DNA from: a virus
IMG/VR virus record: IMGVR_UViG_3300046516_000574
Coordinates: 1 to 62,182 of that record
Direction: 5' to 3' (one strand)
DNA: 62,182 nt
Under the pieces are notes generated by a model. That model was not told the origin of the DNA, searched no databases, and saw only the letters and a program-made list of their open reading frames with translations. Within the stretch, counting starts at the first letter, position 1. Each line of letters starts with the position of its first letter. Positions 31,305-40,700 of this stretch are shown here, one piece after another. The position numbers and the translations under genes are program-made.

Positions 31305-31706
31305 ATGGCCATCGCTTATGCAACGACGACCGCCAACGCGAGGTTAGCCGCGACCTTCACCGACGCCGTCTCCGGTCAGTCGGTCGACGGCAACTCCAGC
31401 TTCGGCCAACTGGTGATCGGCACGTCGGGCCTGTCGGGCGGAACCGGCGTGCTCTCAACGACCACGTTGCAAAAACCGTCGGTCAGCATCGCCTCGAAAG
31501 TGGCGACCCTTCTCGGCGTTCCGTTGAACGCGACGCCTTCGGCCAACGGCACGGCGGCGCTCGCTGAATTTCGCGACAGCAGTGGAGCGACGATCATCTC
31601 TGGCCTGACCGTCGGAACCTCGGGAGCGAACATCATCGTCACCACGACGACGTTCTCGATCGGCATCTCGGTCAGCGTGACTTCAGGCGCGATCACCTCG
31701 CCATGA
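31305..31706 (+). CDS. Small beta-rich tail-region protein
   Basis: The 133-residue product begins MAIAYATTTANARLAATFTD and contains GQLVIGTSGLSGGTGVLS, then AALAEFRDSSGATIISGLTV. This pattern (ATTTANARLA...AEFRDSSGA) is widespread among short phage tail-region proteins of unknown function. The protein has no cysteines and is almost uncharged. It is presumably a structural minor component. Confidence 0.65.
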   Translation: MAIAYATTTANARLAATFTDAVSGQSVDGNSSFGQLVIGTSGLSGGTGVLSTTTLQKPSVSIASKVATLLGVPLNATPSANGTAALAEFRDSSGATIISGLTVGTSGANIIVTTTTFSIGISVSVTSGAITSP

Positions 31707-31719
31707 CAACGAGGGCCTG

Positions 31720-33171
31720 ATGGCAACGCTCTATTGGATCAGCACGACCACCCAGAACTTTGCGACGGTTGGCGCGTGGTCCACCACCCAGACCGGGGCC
31801 AGCAGCGGCACGACGCCCGGAGCTGGCGACGTTGCGATCTTCACCAATTCGTTTTCCGGCACATGCACCATCGCCGCCAATACGCCTGCGCTTTTGAGTT
31901 TCGATTGCAACGGCGGCACCGGGCCTTTTACCGGAACGATCACGCACGGCGCATTTTCGATCATCATCGGCACGGGCGGCGGCGTCTTCCGCCTAACGTC
32001 GGGCATGACCTACACCGCTGCGGCTACGACCTCGCTGGTTTCGTTCACCCACACCAGCCTGACCTGTTCGTTGACGAGCGCGGGGCAGAAGTTCGCTGCG
32101 GTCACTCTTGCCGGAACGGGCGGCACGGTTCAGCAGCAAGACGATTTTTTGTGTAATAACGTCGTAAATGCGGTTTGGACTTTGACGGCGGGAACGTGGG
32201 ATTGCAACAGCCACGCATTTACGGCGACTGAGTTCAAATCAAATAACTCCAATGCGAGGACGTTCAGCGCTGGAAGCGCGTTAAATATCGGAGGGAATGC
32301 TGGCTCCAACCAGACCATTTGGGACGTCACCACGGCAACGAGCTTCACGTTTACCAAGAACGCACTCTCTAATATCACCGTGTTAGCAAATACAGTTAGT
32401 ACGACTGGGTTCAATATAACCGGGATGGCGGCGAGTTTAAATCTGCCGGGCCTCACGTTTATCACCCAATCGTTTCCGGGGATGGCCGTTATTAATCTTG
32501 GCGGGACTTGGACAAGCCTAACTGTCGGCGCTGGATGGTCTATAGTAGCGCCGCAAGCGTCAGCAGCTATGACCGTACCAACTGTTGCGTTTAATGGCAC
32601 GGCGAGTAACCCATGCGGTTTCTTTGTCATCGCTGCATCATCGATCATACAGTTGACCTGTAGCACATCGTTTCAGGCGACATATACGGGGATTGGCTTT
32701 GTTGCGATGACTGGCGCCCCGGCAACCAATAGCGCCAGCAACTGCTTCCCGTTTGGGATAAATAGCGGCATCATCTTCAACAGTTCTCTGGTTTCGCCAA
32801 CGGCGCTCCCCACCCTGATCTGGCAAGATCCCCTCGCGTCGAGCGATTTCACCACGGCGGGCAGCGTCGGCGCGCTGATGGCGGGGATGTCGAATCTTCA
32901 ATACACCGTCCCGGCAATCGGGCGCGGCACGGTCGGATCGAGCGCGAGCACGACTTCGATCCCGACATCAGCCTATGCGCCAGCGACTTCCGCCTCTGTG
33001 GCCAACCAGCTTGTTGGTGGAGTGGTCTATTTCGACGCCACAACCACCACCGTGGCCTTGCGAGGCCAGCGCGCGGTCATCACGGCCAGTTCTGCTTCAG
33101 CCACGCCAACGCTGACTGTTGCGGCGCTGACCGCTGCCCCGGCAAGCGGCGACACGTTCTCGGTCGTGTAG
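31720..33171 (+). CDS. Beta-helix-like virion protein (483 residues)
   Basis: The protein opens MATLYWISTTTQNFATVGAW and then GAGDVAIFTNSFSGTC, a start typical of phage proteins with G8- or parallel-beta-helix-like folds. Regular short turns continue to about residue 370, and a smaller C-terminal domain with LVGGVVYFDATTT ends the protein. Codons in the 32100-32800 segment use more A/T than the flanks. It is probably a fibre or a head/tail surface component; enzymatic residues are not evident. Confidence 0.6.
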   Translation: MATLYWISTTTQNFATVGAWSTTQTGASSGTTPGAGDVAIFTNSFSGTCTIAANTPALLSFDCNGGTGPFTGTITHGAFSIIIGTGGGVFRLTSGMTYTAAATTSLVSFTHTSLTCSLTSAGQKFAAVTLAGTGGTVQQQDDFLCNNVVNAVWTLTAGTWDCNSHAFTATEFKSNNSNARTFSAGSALNIGGNAGSNQTIWDVTTATSFTFTKNALSNITVLANTVSTTGFNITGMAASLNLPGLTFITQSFPGMAVINLGGTWTSLTVGAGWSIVAPQASAAMTVPTVAFNGTASNPCGFFVIAASSIIQLTCSTSFQATYTGIGFVAMTGAPATNSASNCFPFGINSGIIFNSSLVSPTALPTLIWQDPLASSDFTTAGSVGALMAGMSNLQYTVPAIGRGTVGSSASTTSIPTSAYAPATSASVANQLVGGVVYFDATTTTVALRGQRAVITASSASATPTLTVAALTAAPASGDTFSVV

Positions 33172-33174
33172 CAG

Positions 33175-33744
33175 ATGGCCGCCGTCACCCGTCGTGGACT
33201 GGGCGGTTACCCGCTCGCAGCGCTCCCGACGGGCACGAATGTCGGCGCAACGCTTGCCTACACGGAAGACCCCGACAGCTTTGCCATCAATGCGACGAAC
33301 TCAAACGCCCTCACGCTTGCCTACACGGAAGACCCCGACAGCTTTGTCATCAATGCGACGAACTCAAACGCCCTCACGCTTGCCTACACCGAGGCCCCAG
33401 ATGCGGTCAGCATTAGCGTTACGGTCGGGAGCGGAGTCAATGACGCTGTCCTCGCCTACACCGAGGCCCCGGATGCGGTAGCGATCATCGCGACAGAGAC
33501 GATAACCGCGGCGCTCGCCTATACGGAAGCGCCAGACGCAATTTCAATTGTCATCAAGCACCAGACCATGCGTGAACGGATTCCAGAGACAGGTCCGTCG
33601 CGTGTGGTATCATCCGGGACGGGCGAGGCGCGGGTGGCTTTTCCGCCGGGGCAACCATGGCAACCCTTCCCGCCGGGGCGCCCAAGAGGGTCGTCCTTCC
33701 CGCTGGGGCAATCGTGGGAGTCGTTCCCGCCGGGACAAAGTTGA
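33175..33744 (+). CDS. Protein with five LAYTEAPD repeats
   Basis: The ATG lies three bases after the previous stop. After an Arg-containing start (MAAVTRRGLGG), five 20-25-residue repeats of the form LAYTE[DA]PDxxxI occupy residues about 26-125. The Asp/Glu spacing could bind calcium, though a canonical RTX or EF motif is absent. The C-terminal 40 residues repeat PPGQPW/SFPLGQSW, a proline-tryptophan tract. The first two repeats are near-identical DNA. I infer a fibre or whisker component. It ends nine bases before the adaptor gene. Confidence 0.6.
   Translation: MAAVTRRGLGGYPLAALPTGTNVGATLAYTEDPDSFAINATNSNALTLAYTEDPDSFVINATNSNALTLAYTEAPDAVSISVTVGSGVNDAVLAYTEAPDAVAIIATETITAALAYTEAPDAISIVIKHQTMRERIPETGPSRVVSSGTGEARVAFPPGQPWQPFPPGRPRGSSFPLGQSWESFPPGQS
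33250..33375 (+). repeat. 63-bp tandem repeat
   Basis: Two consecutive 63-bp units (33250-33312 and 33313-33375) differ by only a base or two, and a third, diverged unit begins at about 33376. They encode the first LAYTE-type protein repeats. The near-identity suggests a recent duplication. Confidence 0.8.
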
Positions 33745-33753
33745 GGGCGAAGA

Positions 33754-34494
33754 ATGAGCTATACATACGCGCAATTTCAAACTGCGCTCGCGATCGAGAT
33801 GGCGGTCCCCAACAATGACCCCACCGATCCCCAGTTCGTCGCCATTTTGCCGACCCTGATCGACCAAGCGGAGCAGCGCTGCTACCGGGATCTTGATCTG
33901 CTTTACGCCACCAATCGGCAGACGACGACGCTGACGCAGGGCTCGCGGACGCTGAACCTATCCGGCCTCACGCCGTATCTCATGGTCTTGGAAGACATCA
34001 ATATCGTTACCCCGGCGTCCCAAACCAATCCTGAGTTGGGCGAGCGGCTGCCGGTGACTCCGGTATCGAAAGAGTGGCTCGATATGGTGTGGGGCTCGCC
34101 GACGAAGCGTGGCGTCCCTGAATATTTTGCCTTGGTCGATGACGTGACGGTCCTGTTCGGGCCGTTCCCGGATCAAGCCTACACCGCCGAAGTCATCGGA
34201 AAATTCCGGCCGCTCCCGCTGTACGATCCGCTTTCCGTCAACGGATCGTGGTTGTCAGTTTATCTGCCTGATCTCTTCCTCGCCGCGGCGATGTGCGCCG
34301 CCACCGGCTACCAGCACAATTGGGGGGCGCAGAGCGACGACCCGCGTTCGGCGATGTCGTGGGAGACGAGCTACCGAACCCTGCTGACGAGCGCGCAGGG
34401 CGAGGAGCAGAGGAAACGGATGCACGGATGGATGGGAATGACCTCCGAGCCGCCGCCTGCGCCGACCAATCCGGGAACGCCGGGACCGACCTGA
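33754..34494 (+). CDS. Head-to-tail adaptor (podovirus gp11/gp4-like)
   Basis: The 246-residue product begins MSYTYAQFQTALAIEMAVPN and continues LPTLIDQAEQRCYRDLDLL, the helical opening of podoviral adaptor proteins that bind under the portal. A strand region follows (TTLTQGSRTLNLSGLTPYLM, PITP-type PVTPVSKEWLDMVW). Then come VLFGPFPDQAYTAEVIGKF and a C-terminal helical part (LPDLFLAAAMCAATGY). The gene sits directly before the nozzle gene, as in T7- and P22-like phages, and its stop overlaps that ATG. Confidence 0.8.
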   Translation: MSYTYAQFQTALAIEMAVPNNDPTDPQFVAILPTLIDQAEQRCYRDLDLLYATNRQTTTLTQGSRTLNLSGLTPYLMVLEDINIVTPASQTNPELGERLPVTPVSKEWLDMVWGSPTKRGVPEYFALVDDVTVLFGPFPDQAYTAEVIGKFRPLPLYDPLSVNGSWLSVYLPDLFLAAAMCAATGYQHNWGAQSDDPRSAMSWETSYRTLLTSAQGEEQRKRMHGWMGMTSEPPPAPTNPGTPGPT

Positions 34495-36071
34495 TGCCCT
34501 TCCAAACCGTCAAGCTGATGCCCGGAGTCCACGCTGAGCAGACTCCGCTTTTACTACAAGCGGGCATTGTCCAGTCCAACCTGATCCGGTGGCGCGACGG
34601 CCTGCCCGAAAAGTTCGGGGGCTGGAAGCACTTCGACTATCGCAGCGGGTCCATAGTCATCTCGCCGCCGCCGCTGGCTGGACCCCTCCGCGAGATGTGG
34701 CCATGGGCTGACTTCAGCGGCAATCTTTATCTCGGCTGCGGCGGCGATCAGGGGCTCTTTGTTGTCCAGAATGGCTCAGTCGCCACCATCACGCCGACCG
34801 GCGCCGAGACGAGCACCGACTGGTGCCTCGTCAATTTCGGCGAAGACCTGATTGCTCAGCCAGAAGGCGGCGGGTTGTATGTCTGGCCCCCCGGCGCTGG
34901 CGCTGCGACACTGATCACGGCGGCGCCGGTCATCGCCACCGGGTTCTTCTTGGCGATGCCGCAGCAGCAGCTCGTGGCCTATGGCGCCTCGACGGGCACT
35001 GGCAGCACGCAAGATCCGATGCTGGTGCGCTGGTGTGACAATGCTGATTTCAACGACTGGACGGCGGCGGTGGACAATCAGGCGGGCAGCTACCGTCTCG
35101 CGCGCGGATCGCGGATCGTCGGCGGTATGCAGACCCCCATGCAGGCGATGTTGTGGACTGACATCGGCCTATGGCTGATGACCTATGTTGGCTACCCTGA
35201 TGTGTGGGGGTTCAGCGAGATCGCGCAGGAGTGCGGCCTGATCGCCAAGAAAGCTGTCGCGGTGTGTGGAACGCAAGTGTTCTGGATGTCGCAGGACAGG
35301 TTCTGGACCTTCGCGGGCGGTCAGGTGACGCCCTTACCCTGCGAAGTTTATGATGCCATTTTCCAAAATTTGAACCTCAATCTCCTGCATAAGATCCGGT
35401 GCGGGACGAACGCTGGCTTCGACGAGATCACTTGGTTTTACCCTTCGCTGGCGACGGCGTCGGAGGGCGCGATCAAAGAGAACGACTCTTACGTCAAGTT
35501 CAACCGGGTCAGCGGGGAGTGGGACTACGGCACGCCAATCGACGTGTTTGGCGGCGCCGCCAACGGCGGACTGATGGTTTCGGATTGGGTCGATTACAAC
35601 GTCTTCGGCCACCCCATCAGCGCGATGACGGTCCAAGACGAAGACGATCCGGGCAGGGGCACGACGTCGCAGATCATGTGGATGGAGATGGGCCGGGACG
35701 CAGGCGAGGATCAGTCTGGCAACCCGATCGCGATGAACTGGTGGTTCCGCACCGGGTTCTTCATGCTCAATGACGGCGAGGACTTTTTGTTCATCGATCG
35801 CGTGCGGCCAGACTTTCGCTGGCGCAAATTCGGCGACGACCCGGTGACGGAGAGCGCTCAACTCCTGATCACGCTTTATGCCCAGAATGATCCGGCCGAC
35901 ACCCGGCCGACGACTTATGGCCCCTTTCTCGTCAATGCGCAGAAGGTGGAATTTGACCCTCGCTGCCGGGGGCGCTACTTCTCGCTCAAGGTAGAGGGAA
36001 ACGACACCGGACATTTCGCCCGCTTAGGCGCGGTGAAGTTTCGTTTTGGGGTCGATGGAAGGGCCGGTTGA
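34494..36071 (+). CDS. Tail nozzle / packaged-DNA stabilisation protein (P22 gp10-like)
   Basis: ATG 34494 overlaps the adaptor stop (TGATG). The 525-residue protein opens MPFQTVKLMPGVHAEQTPLL, then IRWRDGLPEKFGGWKHF, a start shared by P22 gp10-type stabilisation proteins. The body is a series of beta-propeller-like blades (PWADFSGNLYLGCGG, AYGASTGTGSTQDPMLVRW, IVGGMQTPMQAMLWTDIGLW). It closes the head-tail channel and receives fibres or spikes. Together with the adaptor upstream it defines a short, non-contractile tail. Confidence 0.8.
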   Translation: MPFQTVKLMPGVHAEQTPLLLQAGIVQSNLIRWRDGLPEKFGGWKHFDYRSGSIVISPPPLAGPLREMWPWADFSGNLYLGCGGDQGLFVVQNGSVATITPTGAETSTDWCLVNFGEDLIAQPEGGGLYVWPPGAGAATLITAAPVIATGFFLAMPQQQLVAYGASTGTGSTQDPMLVRWCDNADFNDWTAAVDNQAGSYRLARGSRIVGGMQTPMQAMLWTDIGLWLMTYVGYPDVWGFSEIAQECGLIAKKAVAVCGTQVFWMSQDRFWTFAGGQVTPLPCEVYDAIFQNLNLNLLHKIRCGTNAGFDEITWFYPSLATASEGAIKENDSYVKFNRVSGEWDYGTPIDVFGGAANGGLMVSDWVDYNVFGHPISAMTVQDEDDPGRGTTSQIMWMEMGRDAGEDQSGNPIAMNWWFRTGFFMLNDGEDFLFIDRVRPDFRWRKFGDDPVTESAQLLITLYAQNDPADTRPTTYGPFLVNAQKVEFDPRCRGRYFSLKVEGNDTGHFARLGAVKFRFGVDGRAG

Positions 36072-36072
36072 C

Positions 36073-36519
36073 GTGGCTCCCCTTACTGCGGGCCTCCAAG
36101 GCGATCTTCAGACCGTCGTCCAAGCGCTGCAAGCGCTGACGATCAAGCTTGGCGACCTTATCGCTGAGTTCCATTCATCGACGACGGGCCATGCGGAGTC
36201 GATTGGCGACGCCATCGCGGCCCTCGCGGACCCGAAGCAATATTTTCATATCAGCGCCGCCGGATCTTTTCTCGTCTATACCCCGCCAGACCCGTCGGCC
36301 CCGGCGATCCTGTACGGCGTGACCGCCAACCATACCTCCGCGACCACAACGCTGACCGTCTATGACGGCACGAGCACCGGAGGCGCTGTTGTTAGCGCGA
36401 TAACCTTTGTTTCGGGCCAAGGGTTCGACTTTGGACCGGGGCTTCTCCTCTCAAACGGCCTGTATGTGGTCGCGGCTGGAACGCCCTGCGATCTGACTCT
36501 CATCTGGAACACAGGGTAG
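36073..36519 (+). CDS. Small virion protein with N-terminal helix and beta domain
   Basis: A GTG at 36073 follows GGAAGGG by about nine bases and is preferred over ATG 36055, which lacks a ribosome site and overlaps the previous gene. Residues 1-55 form an amphipathic helix (LQGDLQTVVQALQALTIKLG). The remaining residues form a beta sandwich (SAAGSFLVYTPPDPSAPAIL, TTLTVYDGTSTGGAVV), the layout of small proteins that decorate the nozzle. No catalytic motif. Confidence 0.55.
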   Translation: MAPLTAGLQGDLQTVVQALQALTIKLGDLIAEFHSSTTGHAESIGDAIAALADPKQYFHISAAGSFLVYTPPDPSAPAILYGVTANHTSATTTLTVYDGTSTGGAVVSAITFVSGQGFDFGPGLLLSNGLYVVAAGTPCDLTLIWNTG

Positions 36520-36523
36520 GACC

Positions 36524-37228
36524 ATGCCCGGCTTTAACCCAGTCCCGAGCAGCATTCAGATCTCGCGTATACTGCGGCGCCAGCCACCCATCGGCGGGAT
36601 CGCGTTCAAGTCGGGGATCACGCAGCATCCCTTCCCGCTCAAGCGCGCGACCGGCGGCGCCATCCCCGACAGTCCGATGTCGCCGGTCATCGGAGCGATC
36701 AATACGGCTACGCCGGGGCGCGCCGACGCCCACCCGACGCATGTCCCGCCGGGAAGCTATGTGATGCCCGCCGACATCGTCTCGATGATGGGCGAGGGGA
36801 ACACCGCGGCTGGGGCGGCGATGCTCGCCAAGATGTTCCTGCCGCTGCAAGCTCAGTCGGGGAAGCAGATCAGCCTGATGGCGCAAGGCGCTCCCTTCGG
36901 GGGGACCAGCGCGCCGTTCGGAGCGCAGATGCCTCACCTAGCGACCAAGGGGATGCGCCCGCCGCCTTCCCCCGCGCCCTATGCGCCGCCCCAGCCCAAG
37001 CTCCCTTCGTTCGGGGCGTCAGCGCAGGGCGGCGTCGTCCCGGAGGAACCGAGGCCGGGCACGCCGATCAACATTTCGGGTGGCGAGTTCGTCGTCCCGC
37101 CCGGCGAGGTGAAGCGCCGTGGCCGGGGCGACATCAATCGCGGCCACGAGATCCTCGATGCGTGGGTCAAGCAGCTTCGGGCCGAGCACATCAAGACGCT
37201 GAAGCGCTTACCCGGCCCGGCGAAATAG
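36524..37228 (+). CDS. Minor virion/ejection-associated protein with GG motif
   Basis: The 234-residue product contains RATGGAIPDSPMSPVIG and PPGSYVMPADIVSMMGEGNT near the N-terminus. A Pro-rich middle and a conserved-looking C-terminus follow (NISGGEFVVPPGEVKRRGRG, then GHEILDAWVKQLRAEHIKTL and KRLPGPAK). This C-terminal pattern, helix plus KTLKxLPGPA, is frequent in unknown phage internal or ejection-locus proteins. It is the first gene of the ejection-protein block and shares the glycine motif with the giant protein that follows. Confidence 0.65.
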   Translation: MPGFNPVPSSIQISRILRRQPPIGGIAFKSGITQHPFPLKRATGGAIPDSPMSPVIGAINTATPGRADAHPTHVPPGSYVMPADIVSMMGEGNTAAGAAMLAKMFLPLQAQSGKQISLMAQGAPFGGTSAPFGAQMPHLATKGMRPPPSPAPYAPPQPKLPSFGASAQGGVVPEEPRPGTPINISGGEFVVPPGEVKRRGRGDINRGHEILDAWVKQLRAEHIKTLKRLPGPAK

Positions 37229-37230
37229 CC

Positions 37231-37788
37231 ATGGGCAAACAGTTCTCCCACAACGATCGCCCACCGAAGGCGCCGACAGACCTCTCTCACATCCGGCTTG
37301 CGGGCGAGGCTGACGAAATGCAAATTTTTAGCCTCTTCAGCCTGATGTACGCGGAGGTCGCGCAGCACGCGCTGTCGTGGCCGAAAGTCGCCGCCATGAT
37401 CCGGCTGGCGACTCAGCGGACGAGGGGGATCGTCGGCGTTATCGGCGAGCCGCACGATCTCAAGGCGGCGATCTTCATGGTGATCGAGCCGGTCTGGTAT
37501 TCGGACGAGTTCTTCCTTCAGGAATATTTCAATTATGTGCGGCCTGACGCGCGCCGGTCGACCTACGCGACCGACCTCCTCTGCTATGGCAAGCGTTGCG
37601 CTGAAGAACTGGGGATCGATTTTTTTTGCGGCGTGTATTCGACCGTTCGTACAGAAGCGAAGTGTCGATTGTACCGCCGGGTGATGCCAAAGATGGGCGA
37701 GTTCTATCGTTATCGGCCACAGGGTGAAATGACGGCGCGCACGCCCCTGTCGCGGGCGGTTCCCGCGAACCATGTCGCAGCGGAGTGA
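37231..37788 (+). CDS. GNAT-fold acetyltransferase-like protein
   Basis: ATG 37231 follows GGCGAAATAGCC. The 185-residue product has the GNAT order: an N-terminal strand/helix (IRLAGEADEMQIFSLFSLMY), a long helix and then strands (GIVGVIGEPHDLKAAIFMVI). The strand-turn-helix of a possible acetyl-CoA site follows (FNYVRPDARRSTYATDLLCY), then GVYSTVRTEAKCRLYRRVMP. The usual Q/R-x-x-G-x-G/A loop is not perfect, so it might be a structural GNAT. Similar genes are found beside podoviral ejection proteins. A target cannot be named. Confidence 0.65.
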   Translation: MGKQFSHNDRPPKAPTDLSHIRLAGEADEMQIFSLFSLMYAEVAQHALSWPKVAAMIRLATQRTRGIVGVIGEPHDLKAAIFMVIEPVWYSDEFFLQEYFNYVRPDARRSTYATDLLCYGKRCAEELGIDFFCGVYSTVRTEAKCRLYRRVMPKMGEFYRYRPQGEMTARTPLSRAVPANHVAAE

Positions 37789-37791
37789 TCG

Positions 37792-40700
37792 ATGGGCTCG
37801 ATTCTTGGCGGCGGCAGCAACACAACGACTTCATCGAGTTCGCCTGATCCACAGGTGCTTGCGAACTATCAAGGTTTGGTGAACCGCGCGACCGGCGTCG
37901 CGAACACGCCCTACACCGCCTATCCGGGCGAACAGGTCGCGCCGCTTAGCAACCAGACGGTGACGGGCCTCGGCAACGTCGACCAGTATGGCTATACCGC
38001 GCAGCCCTTCCTCGGCGCGGGCGGGACTATGATCCAAGGCGCCGGTCAGTGGATGGGGCAGGGGTTCGGCACAACTGCGTCTGGCTACGGCGGCATGCAG
38101 AGCGGCGCGAATACGGTCGCCGGGGCCATTCCGCAGATGGGAACGGCGCAGGACATGACGCTCGCCGCCGCTGCAAGCCCAGTGAGCGCGCAGCAGTTCT
38201 CTGGCAATGCGGTCAATCAGTACGAGAATCCGTTCACGCAGGATGTCGTCAATGCGACTCAGGCTGAGTTCAATAATCAGAATGCGCAGCAGGCGCAGTT
38301 TTTAAATTCGCAGAACATTGGCGCTGGCGCATTCGGCGGCGACCGGGCGGGCATAAGTCAGGACATCCTCGCCAATCAGCAAAGCCTTGCCCAAGCCCCG
38401 ATAATCGCTGGACTGAATCAATCGAATTACAATCAGGCGTTAGCGGAGTTCAACAACCAGCAGCAGACCAACCTCGGCGCGTCGGAATACAACAACAGCA
38501 TGCTCGGCCAGATGGCCAATCAATATGGCAATCAGGCGCTGCAAACTGGCCAGCTTGGCACAGCCCAAGCCAACATCGGCGCGCAGCAAGGGACACTAGG
38601 CACGCAGCTAGCGCAAGAGGGTACGAGTTTCGGTAATCTTGGCACGGCGTTTGGCAACATCGGCACGGCGGCGCAGACGGCTGGGCTTCAGGGCGCAAAC
38701 GCCCAAATGCAAGCCGGGATGATCCCGCAAACCGAGCAGCAGCAGATCGACACCGCGCTGCAAAACGACTGGACGCAAGGGCAGGCTTACCCGTTCCAGA
38801 CGACAGGCTTCCTCGGCAACATCGTTGAGGGAACGGGAAGCCAGAGCGGCGGAACGTCGCAGACAACGACGCCGGGGCCTAATCCGTTAAACTCGGTAAT
38901 CGGCGCTGGAACTGCGGCGCTGGGCGCTCTTTCCAATCCAGCCGTGACCAGCGGCCTCGGCAGCATCGGCACCGCGCTTACGGCGCTGCCGTTCATGGCC
39001 CGTGGGGGACGCACGAGGGAGAACGTCGAGCCGATTGGTCGTACGTTCGATGGGCGGGCGATTCATCGGTTCAATTATCAGGGCGATCCTCGTTCTCAAA
39101 TTGGCCTCGCCGAAGACCGAGAAGCAGAGCGAGCTGGCTTCCAGACCGGCGGCAGCGCGGGGCTCGGCGGCGTCTCACCGGGCAACATCTACGACCTCGG
39201 CGTCGGCAAGGCGTCCCCGGCGGGCGCGCTGGCGATGATGGACCCCGGCTCTGGAGCAGGCGCGGGGACGGGAGCCTTCGGCGCGGGCTCATTGTCGAGG
39301 ACGCCAGCAGGCACGATCATACATGCGACCCCTCCCATCTCGCAGTGGGCCGCTCCCGCAGCGCAGTCTGGGTGGGGCGGCGGCGCGCCGTCGCCGTTGA
39401 GCCCATCGCAGGCAGGGCCGATGGCTGGTCCGAAGGCGCCAACGAGCCCCTTGCAAGCTGGGCCGATGATCGACCCTCGACAGGTGGCGGCGGCGGACGG
39501 CGGGCGCATCGGCCGCCAGACCGGCGGCGCGCTCGATATTGCTGGCACCGCACCCCAACTGACAGGCTTCGCCAATTATGGGTATGTCGATACGGCTACG
39601 CCGGGAGCGATCGCGCAAGGCTCTGGCGTGCCGTCGAACGAATCCGGCCTAAGCAATATCCTGTATTCATCCCTGACTGGCGGCGCGAGCGGCGGCTCCA
39701 ACGTCCCGCCGGATGCCTTCACCCAGATCGGCACCGATTCCTTGTCGCCTTCGGTGCCGAACCTTTCGGGCGCGGCGCCCGGCACGGTGTACCAGCCGAT
39801 CGACTACCAGCACCCGATGAACAATTACCAAACTGGAGCAGGAGAGACGAGCCTTGGCCAGCACTTCTTCACCAAGGGGGCCAATGGCGAGTTAGTCTAC
39901 GGCGGGGAAGGGACCGCTGCCGCTGCGGGCGCTTCCAGCGTACCCGGCGTAACCGATCGGATCTCGCTGCTCGACCGGCCGGGGGTTGTTGATGCGACGC
40001 TGACGAACACGCCTACCGCTACCGTCGCCGCCTCGTCGCCGCAGTCTATTTCGGCCACTACGACGCCTGCCGCGACAACGCCTGCCGCGACGACGCCTGC
40101 CACTACGACGCCTGCCGCGACGGTCGGCGCGGGCGCTGGCGGTGGGAGCAATGCTCCCGCTCAAAATTATGCCGCCTACAACGAAGCGCTTTCGGGTGGC
40201 CGAGGGCAGAACGCGGCCGACGCTGCGCTCTACGCGGCGCATGGCGGTCGCATTGGGCGGCAGGACGGCGGCGGGCTGGGCGGTTTGCCGAGCTACTACA
40301 CGCCAGAGAGTGGCAACGCGCGCGGCGCGCACTACAACCCGGCGATCGCTCCTCCCGCGCCGCGGCCTACTCCGCAACCGATGTATCCGGCGCAGCATAC
40401 CGCCGGTCGTCCACGGCCCCCCGTTGTCCTGCATCATCCGCGACCGCAGCCTCCTACGCCGCTGCCCCCGCCGCGCCCGCTGACGCTGCCTGACCTAGGC
40501 CCATTCCACTCGGCGCCTTCGCCTGCTGGGCCAGTCTCGCTGCCCGTCCTCAATCCCGAGGAGACGAGGGCGACATCCACGACCTCGGCGCCGTATGGGC
40601 CAGCAGGAGGCTTGGGCGACATCAGGCTTCCGACGCCCGACGATGAGCGACCGGGCTATTTTCAGGGCGGCGCGAACGCTGGCGTGCTGGGCCAGATGCC

